Positions 10,282-20,555 of a stretch of 64,000 nt of DNA are shown one piece after another. Both the position numbers and the translations under genes were made by a program. Numbering within the stretch: the first letter of the stretch is position 1; each line of letters opens with the position of its first letter. The DNA is from Shewanella sp. SNU WT4 (GTDB taxonomy: Bacteria > Pseudomonadota > Gammaproteobacteria > Enterobacterales > Shewanellaceae): contig NZ_CP041151.1 in NCBI RefSeq assembly GCF_006494715.1, positions 3,472,001-3,536,000 of the forward strand. Direction: 5' to 3'. The notes under the pieces were generated by a model. The model was given only the letters and a program-made list of their open reading frames with translations, was not told where the DNA came from and searched no databases.

Positions 10282-10914
10282 GTGAGAATCGCATTATTGG
10301 GGGGCACATTTGACCCCATACATTTAGGTCATATTCAATTAGCGCTGGCGGCCAAGTCGCAGTTAGCGGTTGATGAAGTGTGGCTGCTCCCCAATGCCAC
10401 GCCGCCTCATAAACCTCAGCCCAAGGCCAATGTGCAGCAGCGCTTAGCTATGCTGAGCTTGGTATGTAAGCAGTGGCCTGAACTTAACGTCTGCGACTAT
10501 GAACTTAAGCAAGCGGGTCCTAATTACACCTATTTAACCTTGCAGGGACTGCATAAGTTATATCCACAGCATCAATGGGTATTTTTGATGGGAATGGATA
10601 GCCTAGTGAATTTGCCATTATGGCGCTCGTGGCAAGAGTTATTAACGCTTTGCCATATTGGCGTTTATCAACGCCCCGGTTGGCAACTGGAAGCACAAAC
10701 CCCAGTGGCCGCCTATTATCAAACGCACTTAGTGACTCAAGATAAGATATGGCAGCGCGCCAGTGGCGCCTTTACGCCCTGCATAATGCCAGACATGCCC
10801 ATATCCTCTAGCGATATACGCGCGCAGCTGCAAGCAAATACCCCCTATGACTTAGTCACAGGCTTACCTCACTGCGTGCAAGATTACATAGCAGCAGAGC
10901 ATCTTTATCGCTAA
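10282..10914 (+). CDS. nadD: Nicotinate-mononucleotide adenylyltransferase
   Basis: Cytosolic enzyme joining nicotinate mononucleotide and ATP to make deamido-NAD in NAD synthesis. 210 residues with a GTG start preceded by a GGATAACAG site. GGTFDPIHLGH (7-17) is the nucleotidyltransferase (T/H)xGH signature and SSSDIRAQ near the C-terminus is the second ATP-binding motif. The cobC/phpB gene that separates nadD from rsfS in E. coli is absent; instead there are 209 bp with a new promoter. Confidence 0.96.
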   Translation: MRIALLGGTFDPIHLGHIQLALAAKSQLAVDEVWLLPNATPPHKPQPKANVQQRLAMLSLVCKQWPELNVCDYELKQAGPNYTYLTLQGLHKLYPQHQWVFLMGMDSLVNLPLWRSWQELLTLCHIGVYQRPGWQLEAQTPVAAYYQTHLVTQDKIWQRASGAFTPCIMPDMPISSSDIRAQLQANTPYDLVTGLPHCVQDYIAAEHLYR

Positions 10915-11079
10915 TTTGCGCTGCAAAACTCAGGTTAACGCCCCTCAACACTTAGGCTAAATAACTTCAAAACTCAGGCAAAACCACCTCAATCTTCATG
11001 CTCAAACACTTCAACTTTTCTCCTAAATTAGCTCAAAATAATCGCAAATGGGCAAAGCGTATATTTGCCGTACGTTACT

Positions 11080-11088
11080 TGCTATAAT
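11080..11088 (+). promoter_or_regulatory. Extended -10 promoter for rsfS
   Basis: TGC followed by a perfect TATAAT at 11083-11088, matching TGnTATAAT. No good -35 lies 16-18 bp upstream, as expected for an extended -10 promoter. It lies 36 bp before the GTG of rsfS, so rsfS-rlmH can be transcribed apart from leuS-nadD. Confidence 0.65.
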
Positions 11089-11123
11089 ACTCGGCTATTT
11101 CATACACCCAGAGGACCGCTTAG

Positions 11124-11450
11124 GTGCAAAGTGAGCAACTAAAGCAATTCGTATTCGACAAAGTCGATGATTTAAAAGCAAAAGATATTCAAGTTTTTGA
11201 TGTATCTGCACATTCAAACATTACCGATACTATGGTGATTTGTACTGGTACTTCAAAGACTCACGTCCGTGCCATTGCAGAAAACTTAGTTTGTGAAGCT
11301 AAAGCTGCCAACCTGCCAATCATTGGCGTTGAAGGCCGTGAAGGTTGCGAGTGGGTATTAGTCGACTTAGGCGAAGTGATCCTGCATGTAATGCAAGAGC
11401 AAACTCGTGAGTTGTACCAGCTTGAAAAACTTTGGCAAGATTTCGCCTAA
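11124..11450 (+). CDS. rsfS: Ribosomal silencing factor RsfS
   Basis: 108 residues with a GTG start. RsfS (DUF143) binds ribosomal protein uL14 and blocks subunit joining in stationary phase. Family motifs visible: the [14 protein letters not shown] strand, [13 protein letters not shown], and the C-terminal [20 protein letters not shown] segment. Length matches E. coli (105). The stop codon overlaps the ATG of rlmH by one base, giving the usual rsfS-rlmH pair. Confidence 0.97.
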   Translation: MQSEQLKQFVFDKVDDLKAKDIQVFDVSAHSNITDTMVICTGTSKTHVRAIAENLVCEAKAANLPIIGVEGREGCEWVLVDLGEVILHVMQEQTRELYQLEKLWQDFA

Positions 11451-11920
11451 TGAAGTTACAACTGATTGCTGTCGGCACTAAAATGCCCGACTGGGTAACC
11501 CGTGGATTTGAAGAATATCAGCGCCGTTTCCCCCGTGATATGCCGTTGGAATTAATTGAAATTCCGGCCGGTAAACGTGGTAAGAATGCTGATATTGCCC
11601 GGATTTTACAGAAGGAAGGCGAACAGACAATGGCCGTCATTCCCAAAGGCAATCATATTGTGACGCTCGATCTTCCCGGTAAAACTTGGGATACTCCAGC
11701 GCTCGCAACACAAATGCAAAAATGGCAACTTGATGGTCGAGATGTCAGTCTACTGATAGGTGGTCCAGAAGGTCTTGCACCCGAATGCAAGGCAGCGGCA
11801 CATCAAAGTTGGTGCTTATCAGCACTGACCTTACCGCATCCTCTGGTCAGAATTGTCGTAGCAGAAAGCTTATATCGCGCATGGAGCGTGAACAATAACC
11901 ACCCCTATCATAGGGAATAA
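11450..11920 (+). CDS. rlmH: 23S rRNA pseudouridine-1915 N3-methyltransferase
   Basis: SPOUT methyltransferase that modifies helix 69 of 23S rRNA. 156 residues (E. coli 155). The frame is open six codons upstream, but the ATG overlapping the rsfS stop gives the family N-terminus MKLQLIAVG. The SAM-binding knot is at LLIGGPEGL (about 101-109) and the C-terminal [14 protein letters not shown] segment is intact. The pseudouridine it methylates is made by RluD, encoded at 35-36 kb. Confidence 0.97.
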   Translation: MKLQLIAVGTKMPDWVTRGFEEYQRRFPRDMPLELIEIPAGKRGKNADIARILQKEGEQTMAVIPKGNHIVTLDLPGKTWDTPALATQMQKWQLDGRDVSLLIGGPEGLAPECKAAAHQSWCLSALTLPHPLVRIVVAESLYRAWSVNNNHPYHRE

Positions 11921-11924
11921 AAGG

Positions 11925-11980
11925 CTAGGCTGATGGAACCTTTCCTCTCAGCCTAGGTCTATTAGCCGCCCACTGGCGGC
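11925..11980 (+). other. Two consecutive hairpins in the rlmH-mrdA gap
   Basis: CTAGGCTGA (11925-11933) pairs perfectly with TCAGCCTAG (11948-11956), and GCCGCC (11965-11970) with GGCGGC (11975-11980). Neither is followed by a T-run, so they are not typical terminators. They could slow transcription or protect mRNA between the rsfS-rlmH and mrdA parts; this is inference. Confidence 0.5.
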
Positions 11981-12014
11981 TTATATTGACAACTATTCCG
12001 AGGAGATAGCATTA

Positions 12015-13868
12015 GTGTCCCCGAGAAAGCGCATCACAATGCACAACCACGCTGCCGAAGCGTCACTGTTTAAGAGCCGAGCTCTTTTCACCTTTTTATG
12101 TGTAATCGTTCTTTTATCCCTATTAGTGGCCAATCTGTATCGGCTACAGATTTCCTCTTATAAAGATTACACCACCCGCTCCAACGATAACCGTATCCGC
12201 GTTGTCCCTGTTGCGCCAAGTCGTGGCCTGATTTATGACAGGCATGGCCATCTATTGGCCGAAAACCGTCCGTTTTATACCTTAGAAGTGATCCCAGAGA
12301 AAGCCGTCAATCTCGATGACAGCTTAAATGAACTGGCGAGCATTATTGAAATTACCGACGATGAACGCGAAGAATTTGCTAAGACCTTAAAATTCCACCG
12401 CCGCTTTAAGCCTTTGCCGCTAAAAAACCGCCTAACCGAAGAACAAGTGGCAACGTTTAGTGTCAATCAGCATAGATTCCCAGGCTTTTATGTAGAAGCA
12501 GGTCTTAAACGCCATTACCCCTATGAGCACTTACTGACTCACGCCTTAGGCTATGTTGGCAAGATTAACACGCGCGATCGCGAAATCCTTGAGCGCAATG
12601 ATGAATGGCAATTCTACCCAGCCACCCGCGATATCGGTAAGCAAGGGGTAGAAAAGTTTTACGAATCCTTACTGCATGGTAAACCTGGTCATCTTGAAGA
12701 AGAGGTTAATAACCGTGGCCGCGCGATTCGAATTTTAAACACCACAGCGCCCGTGCCAGGTAAAGACATAGTCCTGACCTTGGATTTAGATTTACAACGC
12801 AAAGCCATGGAGTTACTCGATGGTCGCCGCGGCACTGTGGTTGCTATCGACCCGCGCGATGGCGGCATTTTAGCTTTGGTTTCAAGCCCAAGTTACGATC
12901 CTAACTTGTTTGTGCATGGCATTAGCTCTAAGGGCTATAACGCCTTGTTGAACGACACTTCGCGTCCATTAGTTAACCGCGCGAGTCAAGGCCAATATTC
13001 TCCAGCCTCAACCATTAAACCTATGATGGCTATCTTGGGCCTAGAAGAAAAAGTCATTACCGATAGAACCCGAATTTGGGATCCGGGTTTTTGGCAAATC
13101 CCTGGGGTTGAACATAAGTATCGCGACTGGAAACGTTGGGGCCACGGCTGGGTTGACCTTTACCATGCCTTGATAGATTCCTGTGATACCTATTTTTATG
13201 ATCTCGCTTATAAGGTCGGTATAGATAAGATTGCCAACTTCATGGGTGATTTCGGCTTTGGTGATTCAACTGGCATAGATATCTATGAAGAATCCAAGGG
13301 TAACTTGCCATCAAAAGACTGGAAGCGCTTACGCTACAACCAGCCTTGGTATGTGGGCGACACCATTTCTGTGGGTATTGGCCAAGGTTACTGGACAGTA
13401 ACGCCATTGCAATTAGCTAATGCTACCGCCATTTTAGCCAACAAAGGTAAACGCTTTACCCCGCATTTACTCAAAGCGCTTAAAGATGAAAATGTCACTT
13501 TAGATACGCCCATTGAAGAGTTACCGCCAATTGTGCTGGAAAATAACAAGCACTGGGACTCGGTCAATGAAGCCATGCGTCAGTCTGCTAGCAAAGCTCG
13601 CTTTAGCGATGCTAAATATACTGCGGCAATGAAGACTGGTACGGCGCAGGTATTTACCGTAAGACAAGATGCTAAATACGACAAAGACAACGTTGATGAG
13701 CGTCTGCGAGATAACGCCTTAATCGTGGCTTATGCCCCCTTTGAAAACCCTAAGATAGTGTTAGCCGTGGTGATTGAAAACGCCGGCTTTGGCGGCGCCA
13801 GTGCAGGCCCTGTCGCGCGCGCATTATTAGATGAATACTTGTTAAGGGATGACTGGAAAAACCAATGA
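12015..13868 (+). CDS. mrdA: Penicillin-binding protein 2, elongasome transpeptidase
   Basis: 617 residues. One N-terminal membrane helix (about 22-42), a dimerisation domain, and a transpeptidase domain with STIK (catalytic S332), SCD (S389, in the SxN position as in E. coli PBP2 SAD) and KTG (K540). PBP2 crosslinks peptidoglycan along the cylinder wall together with RodA. The GTG start at 12015 is supported by an AGGAG site 8-9 bp upstream; an internal ATG nine codons on is the alternative. It overlaps mrdB by 4 bp. Together with mrdB it indicates a rod-shaped cell. Confidence 0.97.
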   Translation: MSPRKRITMHNHAAEASLFKSRALFTFLCVIVLLSLLVANLYRLQISSYKDYTTRSNDNRIRVVPVAPSRGLIYDRHGHLLAENRPFYTLEVIPEKAVNLDDSLNELASIIEITDDEREEFAKTLKFHRRFKPLPLKNRLTEEQVATFSVNQHRFPGFYVEAGLKRHYPYEHLLTHALGYVGKINTRDREILERNDEWQFYPATRDIGKQGVEKFYESLLHGKPGHLEEEVNNRGRAIRILNTTAPVPGKDIVLTLDLDLQRKAMELLDGRRGTVVAIDPRDGGILALVSSPSYDPNLFVHGISSKGYNALLNDTSRPLVNRASQGQYSPASTIKPMMAILGLEEKVITDRTRIWDPGFWQIPGVEHKYRDWKRWGHGWVDLYHALIDSCDTYFYDLAYKVGIDKIANFMGDFGFGDSTGIDIYEESKGNLPSKDWKRLRYNQPWYVGDTISVGIGQGYWTVTPLQLANATAILANKGKRFTPHLLKALKDENVTLDTPIEELPPIVLENNKHWDSVNEAMRQSASKARFSDAKYTAAMKTGTAQVFTVRQDAKYDKDNVDERLRDNALIVAYAPFENPKIVLAVVIENAGFGGASAGPVARALLDEYLLRDDWKNQ

Positions 13869-14974
13869 TGAGCCAACACCCACATCAAATGACATTTTGG
13901 CAGCGCTTTCATATCGACATGCCGTTATTTCTTGGCATTTTATCTATGTTTGCCTTTGGTTTATTTGTGATTTTCTCGGCCAGTGGTGGCAATTTAGCCA
14001 TGATGGATAGGCAACTATTTCGCATGGGTATTTCACTGGTGGTTATGTTAGTGGTTGCCCAAATCAACCCCGAAGTACTCAAACGCTGGGCCTTACCTAT
14101 CTTTCTAATCGGCATTTTATTACTGGTGGCGGTGCATTTTTTTGGTGAGATAAATAAAGGCGCGCAGCGCTGGCTCAACTTAGGCTTTATGGAGTTCCAA
14201 CCATCAGAACTGATGAAGCTCGCCTTTCCTATCATGATGGCTTGGTACATAAGTAAGTATCCACTGCCGCCTAAAAAGCGCTATTTAGCGGGCGGGATCA
14301 TGATTTTATTAGTGCCAACATTACTTATTGCCAGTCAGCCCGATCTCGGTACTTCTATCTTAGTGGCAGCCTCAGGTATTTTCGTGCTGTTTTTAGCCGG
14401 CATGAGCTGGACTATTGTCGGCGGCGCTGTCGCCGCCGTCTTACTATTTTTGCCAATTCTGTGGTTTTTCTTAATGCATGATTATCAGCGCACCCGCGTG
14501 ATGACCTTGCTCGACCCTGATAAAGATCCTCTTGGCGCGGGTTATCACATTATTCAATCGCAAATTGCCATTGGCTCAGGTGGCTTTTGGGGCAAGGGCT
14601 GGCTTGAAGGCACGCAGTCACAACTGGAGTTTTTACCAGAACGTCACACTGACTTCATTTTTGCCGTGATTGGTGAAGAATTTGGCATGCTCGGCTCCCT
14701 ATTCCTTTTGGCCATGTATCTCTATATTATTGCTCGAGGCTTGATTATTGCATCGCGCGCGCAAACCAGTTTTGCACGCCTGTTGGCAGGTTCAATCACC
14801 TTAACATTTTTCGTGTATGTGTTTGTTAATATTGGGATGGTGTCAGGAATACTACCCGTTGTAGGTGTACCCTTACCACTTATCAGTTATGGGGGAACGT
14901 CAATGATCACCCTGATGATAGGCTTTGGTATTTTAATGAGCATTCACACCCATAGACGCTTTGTGGACAGATAA
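13865..14974 (+). CDS. mrdB: Rod-shape SEDS glycosyltransferase RodA
   Basis: 369 residues, nearly all hydrophobic helices (about ten). RodA polymerises glycan strands from lipid II as partner of PBP2. SEDS signatures visible: [19 protein letters not shown], the acidic loop following PDLGTS, and the C-terminal [11 protein letters not shown]. Length equals E. coli RodA (370). It overlaps mrdA by an ATGA and mltB follows 11 bp later, so the wall genes form one unit. Confidence 0.97.
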   Translation: MMSQHPHQMTFWQRFHIDMPLFLGILSMFAFGLFVIFSASGGNLAMMDRQLFRMGISLVVMLVVAQINPEVLKRWALPIFLIGILLLVAVHFFGEINKGAQRWLNLGFMEFQPSELMKLAFPIMMAWYISKYPLPPKKRYLAGGIMILLVPTLLIASQPDLGTSILVAASGIFVLFLAGMSWTIVGGAVAAVLLFLPILWFFLMHDYQRTRVMTLLDPDKDPLGAGYHIIQSQIAIGSGGFWGKGWLEGTQSQLEFLPERHTDFIFAVIGEEFGMLGSLFLLAMYLYIIARGLIIASRAQTSFARLLAGSITLTFFVYVFVNIGMVSGILPVVGVPLPLISYGGTSMITLMIGFGILMSIHTHRRFVDR

Positions 14975-14985
14975 AAGGATTCACT

Positions 14986-16005
14986 ATGTACCATAAATTT
15001 GCGCCGTGGTTACTCGCTGCGGGATTGGTTATTCAAGCCTCAGCGCAGGCCGATGATAATCACCAACAATTACAGCAAGAATTTTTGGCAAGCCAAGAAC
15101 AACAAGGTTTCAGCCAACAGCAAACTTTGGACTTTATCGGCCAAGCTCAGTTTAATCAGCAAGCGCTAGATGCCATTTCTAGGCCTTGGGAGGCCAAGCC
15201 TTGGCATGAGTATTTCCCCATATTTCTGACCGAAAAGCGCCTGCAAGCCGGCGTTAATTTCTGGCAGCAACACGCCAGCATCATAGATAAAGCCAGCAAA
15301 GAGTTTGGGGTTGAACCGCAAATCATAGTGGCCATTATTGGTATTGAAACCTTCTATGGTCAGTACATGGGTAAATACCCTGTGCGTGACGCCTTATTTA
15401 CCTTAGGGTTTTATTACCCACCGCGCGCCGACTTCTTTCGTAAAGAGTTTGGTCAATTGCAGCTATTGCTTAAAGAAGAGCAACTGGATGCCAATAACTT
15501 GTTTGGCTCCTACGCGGGTGCCATGGGATTCGGTCAGTTTATCCCGTCAAGTTATCGCAACTTTGCGGTAGATTTTGATGGCGATGGTAAGCGTGATTTA
15601 CTCACAAGCCCAAGTGATGCGATTGCGAGTGTAGCAAATTACTTCCACCAACATGGCTGGCAAGCGGACGCCGATGTGGTTTTACCACTGCAAGCGTTAG
15701 TTAATGGCAAAGCCATAGATAAACCACAACCGGGCGCAGCAACCACTATTGCGCCGTGGGCAGGAGAGGCACTATCGCTAACGGTGGCCGATATTTTAAG
15801 CCCTACCTTAGCGTTAAAACACAGCAAAGATATTGATGTTAGTCAGCAAGCGTTATTAATTGAGTTAGCACAACCTGAAATGACTGAGTATTGGTTAGGG
15901 CTTAATAACTTTTATGTTATTACCCGCTATAACCGAAGCCCATTGTATGCCATGGCTGTATATCAATTTAGCGAGCAACTAAAACATGCCTATCAAAAAA
16001 ACTAG
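14986..16005 (+). CDS. mltB: Lytic murein transglycosylase B
   Basis: 339 residues. A signal peptide ends near ASAQA; there is no lipobox, so the product is probably a soluble periplasmic or differently anchored form, unlike lipoprotein MltB of E. coli. The SLT2 fold is shown by IIVAIIGIETFYGQYMG with catalytic E121, and by AMGFGQFIPSSYR and DFDGDGKRDL. The enzyme cleaves glycan strands with formation of anhydromuramic ends. Its 3' end overlaps the rlpA start by 20 bp, suggesting coupled translation. Confidence 0.93.
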   Translation: MYHKFAPWLLAAGLVIQASAQADDNHQQLQQEFLASQEQQGFSQQQTLDFIGQAQFNQQALDAISRPWEAKPWHEYFPIFLTEKRLQAGVNFWQQHASIIDKASKEFGVEPQIIVAIIGIETFYGQYMGKYPVRDALFTLGFYYPPRADFFRKEFGQLQLLLKEEQLDANNLFGSYAGAMGFGQFIPSSYRNFAVDFDGDGKRDLLTSPSDAIASVANYFHQHGWQADADVVLPLQALVNGKAIDKPQPGAATTIAPWAGEALSLTVADILSPTLALKHSKDIDVSQQALLIELAQPEMTEYWLGLNNFYVITRYNRSPLYAMAVYQFSEQLKHAYQKN

Positions 16006-16858
16006 CCATTTAACCCCTCTTGCTGCCGTTGCTCTATGGGTCGCACTAGCCATCTCAGGCTGTAGCAGTAACTCCCGAGATATCAGCAGCAACAATGAAG
16101 ATATTGCTCAAAACCAGTCAGCAGAAGCGCAAGCTGATGACTATCAGGTAGAAGATGAGCAAGACACGCAAGACGTTAGCAATGAACCAAGCGAAATCGT
16201 AGAGCAAGCTGATAATGAAGCTATGCCTGCAAGCGCTGACTATCAAGTCATCACTTCAGCCAATGCCTATAAAGCCACAGGCAAAGCCTCATTTTATAGC
16301 GCTGCCCTGCAAGGCAATAAAACCGCCAGCGGTGAGCGCTATGACAAATACGCCTTGACTGCCGCCCATAAAACCTTGCCATTAGCGAGCTTTGCAAAAG
16401 TCACTAATTTAACTAATAACAAATCAGTGATAGTTAAAATTAACGACCGCGGCCCGTTTCATCGCAGTCGCCTCATAGATGTGTCTTATGCTGCGGCTGA
16501 TGAACTTGGTATGGTTAGAAGTGGCACGGCTAAAGTTAAAGTCGAAGCAGTTAAATTAGATGCCAATGCCAAAATGGCACTGGCCAATTATAAATCGTCG
16601 GCTAAATCTAACCGTCAGTCAAAAAGCCAAGCTCAAGGCAAAGGTCATTACATTCAAATTAGCTCGTCTAAAAATAGGCAGCGACTGTTTGAATTAGGTG
16701 AGCAACTTGCCAGTAAAAAGGGCTATGAATATCGCCTAAAAACGGCGGGCACTTGGCATCAATTACAACTTGGTCCCATTGATAATACCAAGCAAGCTAA
16801 AAAGCTACTTAAAAAGATGAAGCAGCAAGGTTATCCCGACAGTTACTTAATCCAATAA
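15986..16858 (+). CDS. rlpA: Septal lipoprotein RlpA
   Basis: 290 residues. Lipobox ending ISGC (C26). An acidic low-complexity linker (about 30-80) is followed by a double-psi beta-barrel (about 90-180, with GKASFYS, SGERYD and INDRGPFHRSRLID) and a C-terminal SPOR domain (about 215-290). The family acts at the septum as a transglycosylase on naked glycan in Pseudomonas. The DPBB Asp of NDRGPF and the preceding His/Asp set appear present, so catalysis is plausible. It begins inside the mltB 3' end. Confidence 0.94.
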   Translation: MPIKKTSHLTPLAAVALWVALAISGCSSNSRDISSNNEDIAQNQSAEAQADDYQVEDEQDTQDVSNEPSEIVEQADNEAMPASADYQVITSANAYKATGKASFYSAALQGNKTASGERYDKYALTAAHKTLPLASFAKVTNLTNNKSVIVKINDRGPFHRSRLIDVSYAAADELGMVRSGTAKVKVEAVKLDANAKMALANYKSSAKSNRQSKSQAQGKGHYIQISSSKNRQRLFELGEQLASKKGYEYRLKTAGTWHQLQLGPIDNTKQAKKLLKKMKQQGYPDSYLIQ

Positions 16859-16919
16859 TAACTATTTATTCATGGTTAACTAATGCAAGGAACCTATACT
16901 GAATTTCTTTGTCCACTAG

Positions 16920-16928
16920 TGGTATACT
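16920..16928 (+). promoter_or_regulatory. Extended -10 promoter for dacA
   Basis: TGG directly precedes TATACT at 16923-16928, matching TGnTATAAT with one change. No convincing -35 is seen at 17 bp. It lies in the 190-bp rlpA-dacA gap and would give a leader of about 110 nt. Confidence 0.55.
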
Positions 16929-17048
16929 CGCACGCTGACATTTAGCCAGTGGCTAAATTGTCTCCCATTTTCGAGCGGTAATGCCTAGTTGTTACCGCAA
17001 ATTGTTCAACACTGACTGTTGTCAAAAACCAAAAGAACCGTCTTACTG

Positions 17049-18227
17049 ATGAAGAATTTAGTGATAAAACCAATTTCAGCGTTACTGTTATTTTCCAGCA
17101 TTTGTGTGGCCGCTAGTGCCAATAACGCTCCGATGGTGATCCCTGACGCTCCAAATGTCGCCGCTAAAGCGTATATTTTAATGGATTACAACACAGGCAA
17201 AGTGATTGCCGAAACCAATGCCTATGAGAGCCTAAATCCAGCCAGTTTGACTAAAATGATGACCAGTTATGTGATAGGTCATGAAATCAAAGTCGGCAAT
17301 ATTTCTCCTGATGACAAAGTCACTATCAGCAAGAATGCTTGGTCAAAGAATTTCACTGACTCATCTAAGATGTTTATTGAAGTGGGCACCCAGGTTTCTG
17401 TAGACGATCTGAACCACGGCATTATCATTCAATCAGGTAACGATGCTTGTGTAGCTATGGCTGAGCACATTGCTGGCACTGAAGATGCTTTCGTTGACTT
17501 AATGAATTCTTGGGCCAAGCAATTAGGCATGCAAGACAGCCATTTTGAAAACTCTCATGGTTTAGATTCAGCGCAGCATAAAACCACTGCCTATGACATG
17601 GCCATATTAGGCGCAGCGCTGATTCGCGACGTTCCCAATGAATACCGTGTTTACGGTGAAAAATCATTTACCTTTAATGGCATTAAGCAATACAACCGTA
17701 ATGGCTTATTGTGGGATAAGAGCTTAAACGTAGACGGCATTAAAACTGGCCACACATCAGGTGCTGGTTATAACTTAGTGAGCTCTGCCACTAAAGATGG
17801 TATGCGCTTGATTTCTGTGGTTATGGGCACAGGCAGCGAAGCTGCGCGTAAGGCTGAAAGCAAGAAGCTACTTAACTACGGTTTCCGCTTCTTTGAAACT
17901 GTGACTCCTTACAAAGCCGGTGATACTTTCGTTGAACAGGACATTTGGTACGGCGATCGCCCTAAAGTAAAACTTGGCGTAGCCACCGATACCCCTATCA
18001 CTATCAATCGTGGTATGGCTAAGAATTTACAAGCTAACTTTGAACTGACTAAGCCATTAGAAGCGCCGATTGTTAAAGGTGAAACTGTTGGCCGCGTATT
18101 TTTCCAAATGGATGGCAAAGATATCGCCCAGTTCCCACTGGTAGCCTTAGAAGATGTGCAGCCAGGCAGCTGGTTTAGCAAGTTAATGGATTACTTTAAA
18201 CAACTCTTTGCGAGCTGGATAAGTTAA
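17049..18227 (+). CDS. dacA: D-alanyl-D-alanine carboxypeptidase (PBP5/6 type)
   Basis: 392 residues. A signal peptide (MKNLVIKPISALLLFSS...ASA) leads to a type 5 PBP domain with SLTK (S66), SGN (S129) and KTG (K232), then a beta-rich C-terminal domain and an amphipathic tail (WFSKLMDYFKQLFASWIS) for membrane attachment. It trims pentapeptides in peptidoglycan. The frame reaches back to a TTG ten codons earlier; the ATG gives a clean signal peptide and is preferred. A strong terminator follows. Confidence 0.96.
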   Translation: MKNLVIKPISALLLFSSICVAASANNAPMVIPDAPNVAAKAYILMDYNTGKVIAETNAYESLNPASLTKMMTSYVIGHEIKVGNISPDDKVTISKNAWSKNFTDSSKMFIEVGTQVSVDDLNHGIIIQSGNDACVAMAEHIAGTEDAFVDLMNSWAKQLGMQDSHFENSHGLDSAQHKTTAYDMAILGAALIRDVPNEYRVYGEKSFTFNGIKQYNRNGLLWDKSLNVDGIKTGHTSGAGYNLVSSATKDGMRLISVVMGTGSEAARKAESKKLLNYGFRFFETVTPYKAGDTFVEQDIWYGDRPKVKLGVATDTPITINRGMAKNLQANFELTKPLEAPIVKGETVGRVFFQMDGKDIAQFPLVALEDVQPGSWFSKLMDYFKQLFASWIS

Positions 18228-18232
18228 TCAAT

Positions 18233-18259
18233 ACGCCACCGCAAGGTGGCGTTTTTTTA
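18233..18259 (+). terminator. Terminator after dacA
   Basis: Perfect 8-bp stem ACGCCACC / GGTGGCGT with a GCAA tetraloop, followed by a T-run to 18258. Confidence 0.95.
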
Positions 18260-18325
18260 TGGTGTAACTTGAAATATTCGATTTCGACACCATATTAAGT
18301 TCAACAGTATTAAAGGGAGTATCCC

Positions 18326-18598
18326 ATGTCAGATTTAGATACACGTTTTGATGAATTAATGGAGTTTCCTAACTCATTTCCTTTTAAAGTTGTTGGCAGT
18401 GCCAGTGACACCTTGGCTGAACGCGTTGTTGCCGTAGTCCAGCGCCATGTGCCAGGTGATTACGCCCCAACCACCAACATCTCAAGTAAAGGCACCTATT
18501 ACTCCATTACCATTCGTGTCATGGTGCAAGATAAGCCGCAAATTGAAAGTTTATATACTGAATTAGCGGCGATTGAAGGCGTTAAACGCGTACTTTAA
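18326..18598 (+). CDS. ybeD: YbeD family regulatory protein (DUF493)
   Basis: 90 residues against 87 in E. coli. An ACT-like ferredoxin fold is expected. The family pattern is visible: [14 protein letters not shown] near the N-terminus and [12 protein letters not shown] in the middle. The exact role is unknown. It sits between dacA and lipB as in E. coli and is flanked by terminators on both sides, so it has its own transcript. AAAGGGAG lies just before the start. Confidence 0.95.
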   Translation: MSDLDTRFDELMEFPNSFPFKVVGSASDTLAERVVAVVQRHVPGDYAPTTNISSKGTYYSITIRVMVQDKPQIESLYTELAAIEGVKRVL

Positions 18599-18611
18599 TT
18601 CAAGCCTTTTC

Positions 18612-18649
18612 AGGCGAAGCTCTCCTTGCGATAGTTTCGCCTTTTTTTT
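18612..18649 (+). terminator. Terminator after ybeD
   Basis: Stem AGGCGAA / TTCGCCT with a 17-nt loop region, then eight T. It separates ybeD from lipB. Confidence 0.85.
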
Positions 18650-18700
18650 ACCCATTAAATCTGTGGCTTAACAAACAGATTTTTGTCGGCTGTGATCTCT

Positions 18701-18728
18701 GTTACATTTCTTGCCCCTCGCGTATAAT
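18701..18728 (+). promoter_or_regulatory. Sigma70 promoter for lipBA
   Basis: A perfect -10 TATAAT at 18723-18728, with GTTACA at 18701-18706 as a partial -35 (four of six matches) and a 16-bp spacer. It follows the ybeD terminator and lies 33 bp before the lipB start. Confidence 0.7.
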
Positions 18729-18760
18729 GACCCCACATTTAGTTGAAAGAGGCCGCGACA

Positions 18761-19462
18761 GTGTCCGTTGAGCTTAACACCGCAGATCTTGCTAGCTGTT
18801 TACATGTACGCCATCTAGGCAACATGGATTACCAGACAGTCTGGCATGCGATGCAACACTATACCGACCATCGCACCGAGCACGACCAAGACGAATTATG
18901 GTTAGTGGAACACCCCCCCGTATTTACCCAAGGTCAAACGGGCAAGAGTGAACATATTTTGGCGCCTGGTGATATCCCAGTCATTCAAGTCGATCGCGGC
19001 GGACAAGTGACTTATCACGGTCCAGGGCAATTAGTGGCCTACCCATTACTTGACTTAAAGCGTAAAAAACTTGGAGTCAGGCAATTAGTCACCGCCATTG
19101 AAAACAGCATAATTGCGATGTTAACGCCTTACAGTATTGACGCATTTGCTAAGGCTGATGCCCCAGGCGTGTATGTAGGCGCGGGCAAAATTGCCTCATT
19201 AGGCTTACGTATTCGTAAAGGATGCTCGTTTCACGGCTTAGCGCTTAACGTCAATATGGACTTAGCGCCCTTTCAACGCATTAATCCTTGTGGATATGCT
19301 GGGATGGAAATGGTGCAATGCCAAGCATTAGCTGGACCGCAATCGGTTGAGCAAGCTGCTGCAGAATTGACTGACACCCTTAGCCAACAACTAGCCTATA
19401 CCCAAGTTATTCATCATCACGGATTATCCACTACAAGTACTGAGGAAGTATCTCATACATGA
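18761..19462 (+). CDS. lipB: Octanoyl-[acyl-carrier-protein]-protein N-octanoyltransferase
   Basis: 233 residues from the GTG at 18761, which has AAAGAGG about 10 bp upstream; a TTG six codons earlier is also in frame but overlaps that site. LipB moves octanoate from ACP to lipoyl domains, the first step of lipoate synthesis. Motifs: [18 protein letters not shown], the lysine of [11 protein letters not shown], and the catalytic cysteine of INPCGYAGM. lipA overlaps its stop by ATGA, so the two steps of the pathway are coupled. Confidence 0.96.
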   Translation: MSVELNTADLASCLHVRHLGNMDYQTVWHAMQHYTDHRTEHDQDELWLVEHPPVFTQGQTGKSEHILAPGDIPVIQVDRGGQVTYHGPGQLVAYPLLDLKRKKLGVRQLVTAIENSIIAMLTPYSIDAFAKADAPGVYVGAGKIASLGLRIRKGCSFHGLALNVNMDLAPFQRINPCGYAGMEMVQCQALAGPQSVEQAAAELTDTLSQQLAYTQVIHHHGLSTTSTEEVSHT

Positions 19463-20424
19463 ACAGGCCAGAACGATTACAGCCAGGAGTTAAACTCCGC
19501 GATGCTGACAAAGTAGCTCGAATTCCAGTGAAGGTTGTGCCTTCTGAAAAAGACACTATGTTACGCAAACCCGACTGGCTGCGAGTAAAGCTGCCAGCGT
19601 CGAATCAGCGCATCAATGACATTAAGCAAGCCTTGCGTACTAATGGCTTACATTCTGTGTGTGAAGAGGCTTCATGCCCTAACTTGGCTGAATGTTTTAA
19701 CCATGGTACGGCTACCTTTATGATCTTAGGTGCCATTTGTACCCGTCGCTGCCCATTTTGCGACGTGGCTCATGGCCGTCCACTTAAGCCTGATAGCGAA
19801 GAGCCTAAAAAGCTGGCAAAAACGATTGCCGACATGAAGCTTAAGTATGTCGTAATTACTTCTGTTGACCGTGATGATTTACGTGATGGTGGCGCCCAGC
19901 ACTTTGCCGATTGCATTCGCGAAATTCGTCTGTTAAATCCTGAAATTAAGATTGAAATCTTAGTACCAGATTTTCGTGGTCGCATCGATGCCGCCTTGGA
20001 CATCTTGGCCAATGAGCCACCAGATGTATTCAATCACAACTTAGAAACGGCGCCAGCCCATTATCGCAAGGCAAGACCCGGCGCTAACTATCAGTGGTCA
20101 TTAGACTTACTGAAACGCTTTAAAGAGCGTCATCCAAACATTCCGACTAAATCTGGCATCATGCTGGGTCTGGGTGAAGCGAATGAAGAGATAGTACAAG
20201 TACTCAAGGATTTGCGTGATCATAATGTCAACATGCTAACCTTAGGTCAGTACTTGCAGCCATCTAAGTTCCATTTGCCGGTCGAGCGTTATGTCACGCC
20301 AGATGAGTTTGCTGAATTCAAACGCATTGCCGATGACTTAGGCTTTAGCCATGCCGCTTGTGGCCCATTAGTGCGTTCAAGCTATCACGCTGACTTACAA
20401 GCTCAAGGCAAAGAAGTTAAGTAA
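19459..20424 (+). CDS. lipA: Lipoyl synthase
   Basis: Radical-SAM enzyme that inserts two sulfurs into octanoyl groups on lipoyl domains. 321 residues, identical in length to E. coli. The auxiliary cluster cysteines C68, C73, C79 ([12 protein letters not shown]) and the radical-SAM cysteines C94, C98, C101 (CTRRCPFC) sit at the same positions as in E. coli. The C-terminal RSSYHAD contains the serine that ligates the auxiliary cluster. It ends before a strong bidirectional terminator. Confidence 0.98.
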   Translation: MNRPERLQPGVKLRDADKVARIPVKVVPSEKDTMLRKPDWLRVKLPASNQRINDIKQALRTNGLHSVCEEASCPNLAECFNHGTATFMILGAICTRRCPFCDVAHGRPLKPDSEEPKKLAKTIADMKLKYVVITSVDRDDLRDGGAQHFADCIREIRLLNPEIKIEILVPDFRGRIDAALDILANEPPDVFNHNLETAPAHYRKARPGANYQWSLDLLKRFKERHPNIPTKSGIMLGLGEANEEIVQVLKDLRDHNVNMLTLGQYLQPSKFHLPVERYVTPDEFAEFKRIADDLGFSHAACGPLVRSSYHADLQAQGKEVK

Positions 20425-20440
20425 CTTTAAACGCCAATAA

Positions 20441-20470
20441 AAAAGCCGCAGTGATAACACTGCGGCTTTT
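20441..20470. terminator. Bidirectional terminator between lipA and rimI
   Basis: A perfect 13-bp stem, AAAAGCCGCAGTG / CACTGCGGCTTTT, with an ATAA loop and U-tracts in both directions. It lies between convergent lipA and rimI. Confidence 0.95.
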
Positions 20471-20555
20471 TTGTATCTGTGCATTGCTAACTAAAATCTT
20501 TACCCGTGCTTAGCTAAGTGTCTTTTAAACTTAGTTAAAGCATTAATCACAAGCC

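Noticed and set aside
10915..11079. Short repeated AAAACTCAGG units after nadD
   Set aside because: Only two copies with irregular spacing in AT-rich spacer; no structure or gene supports a function.
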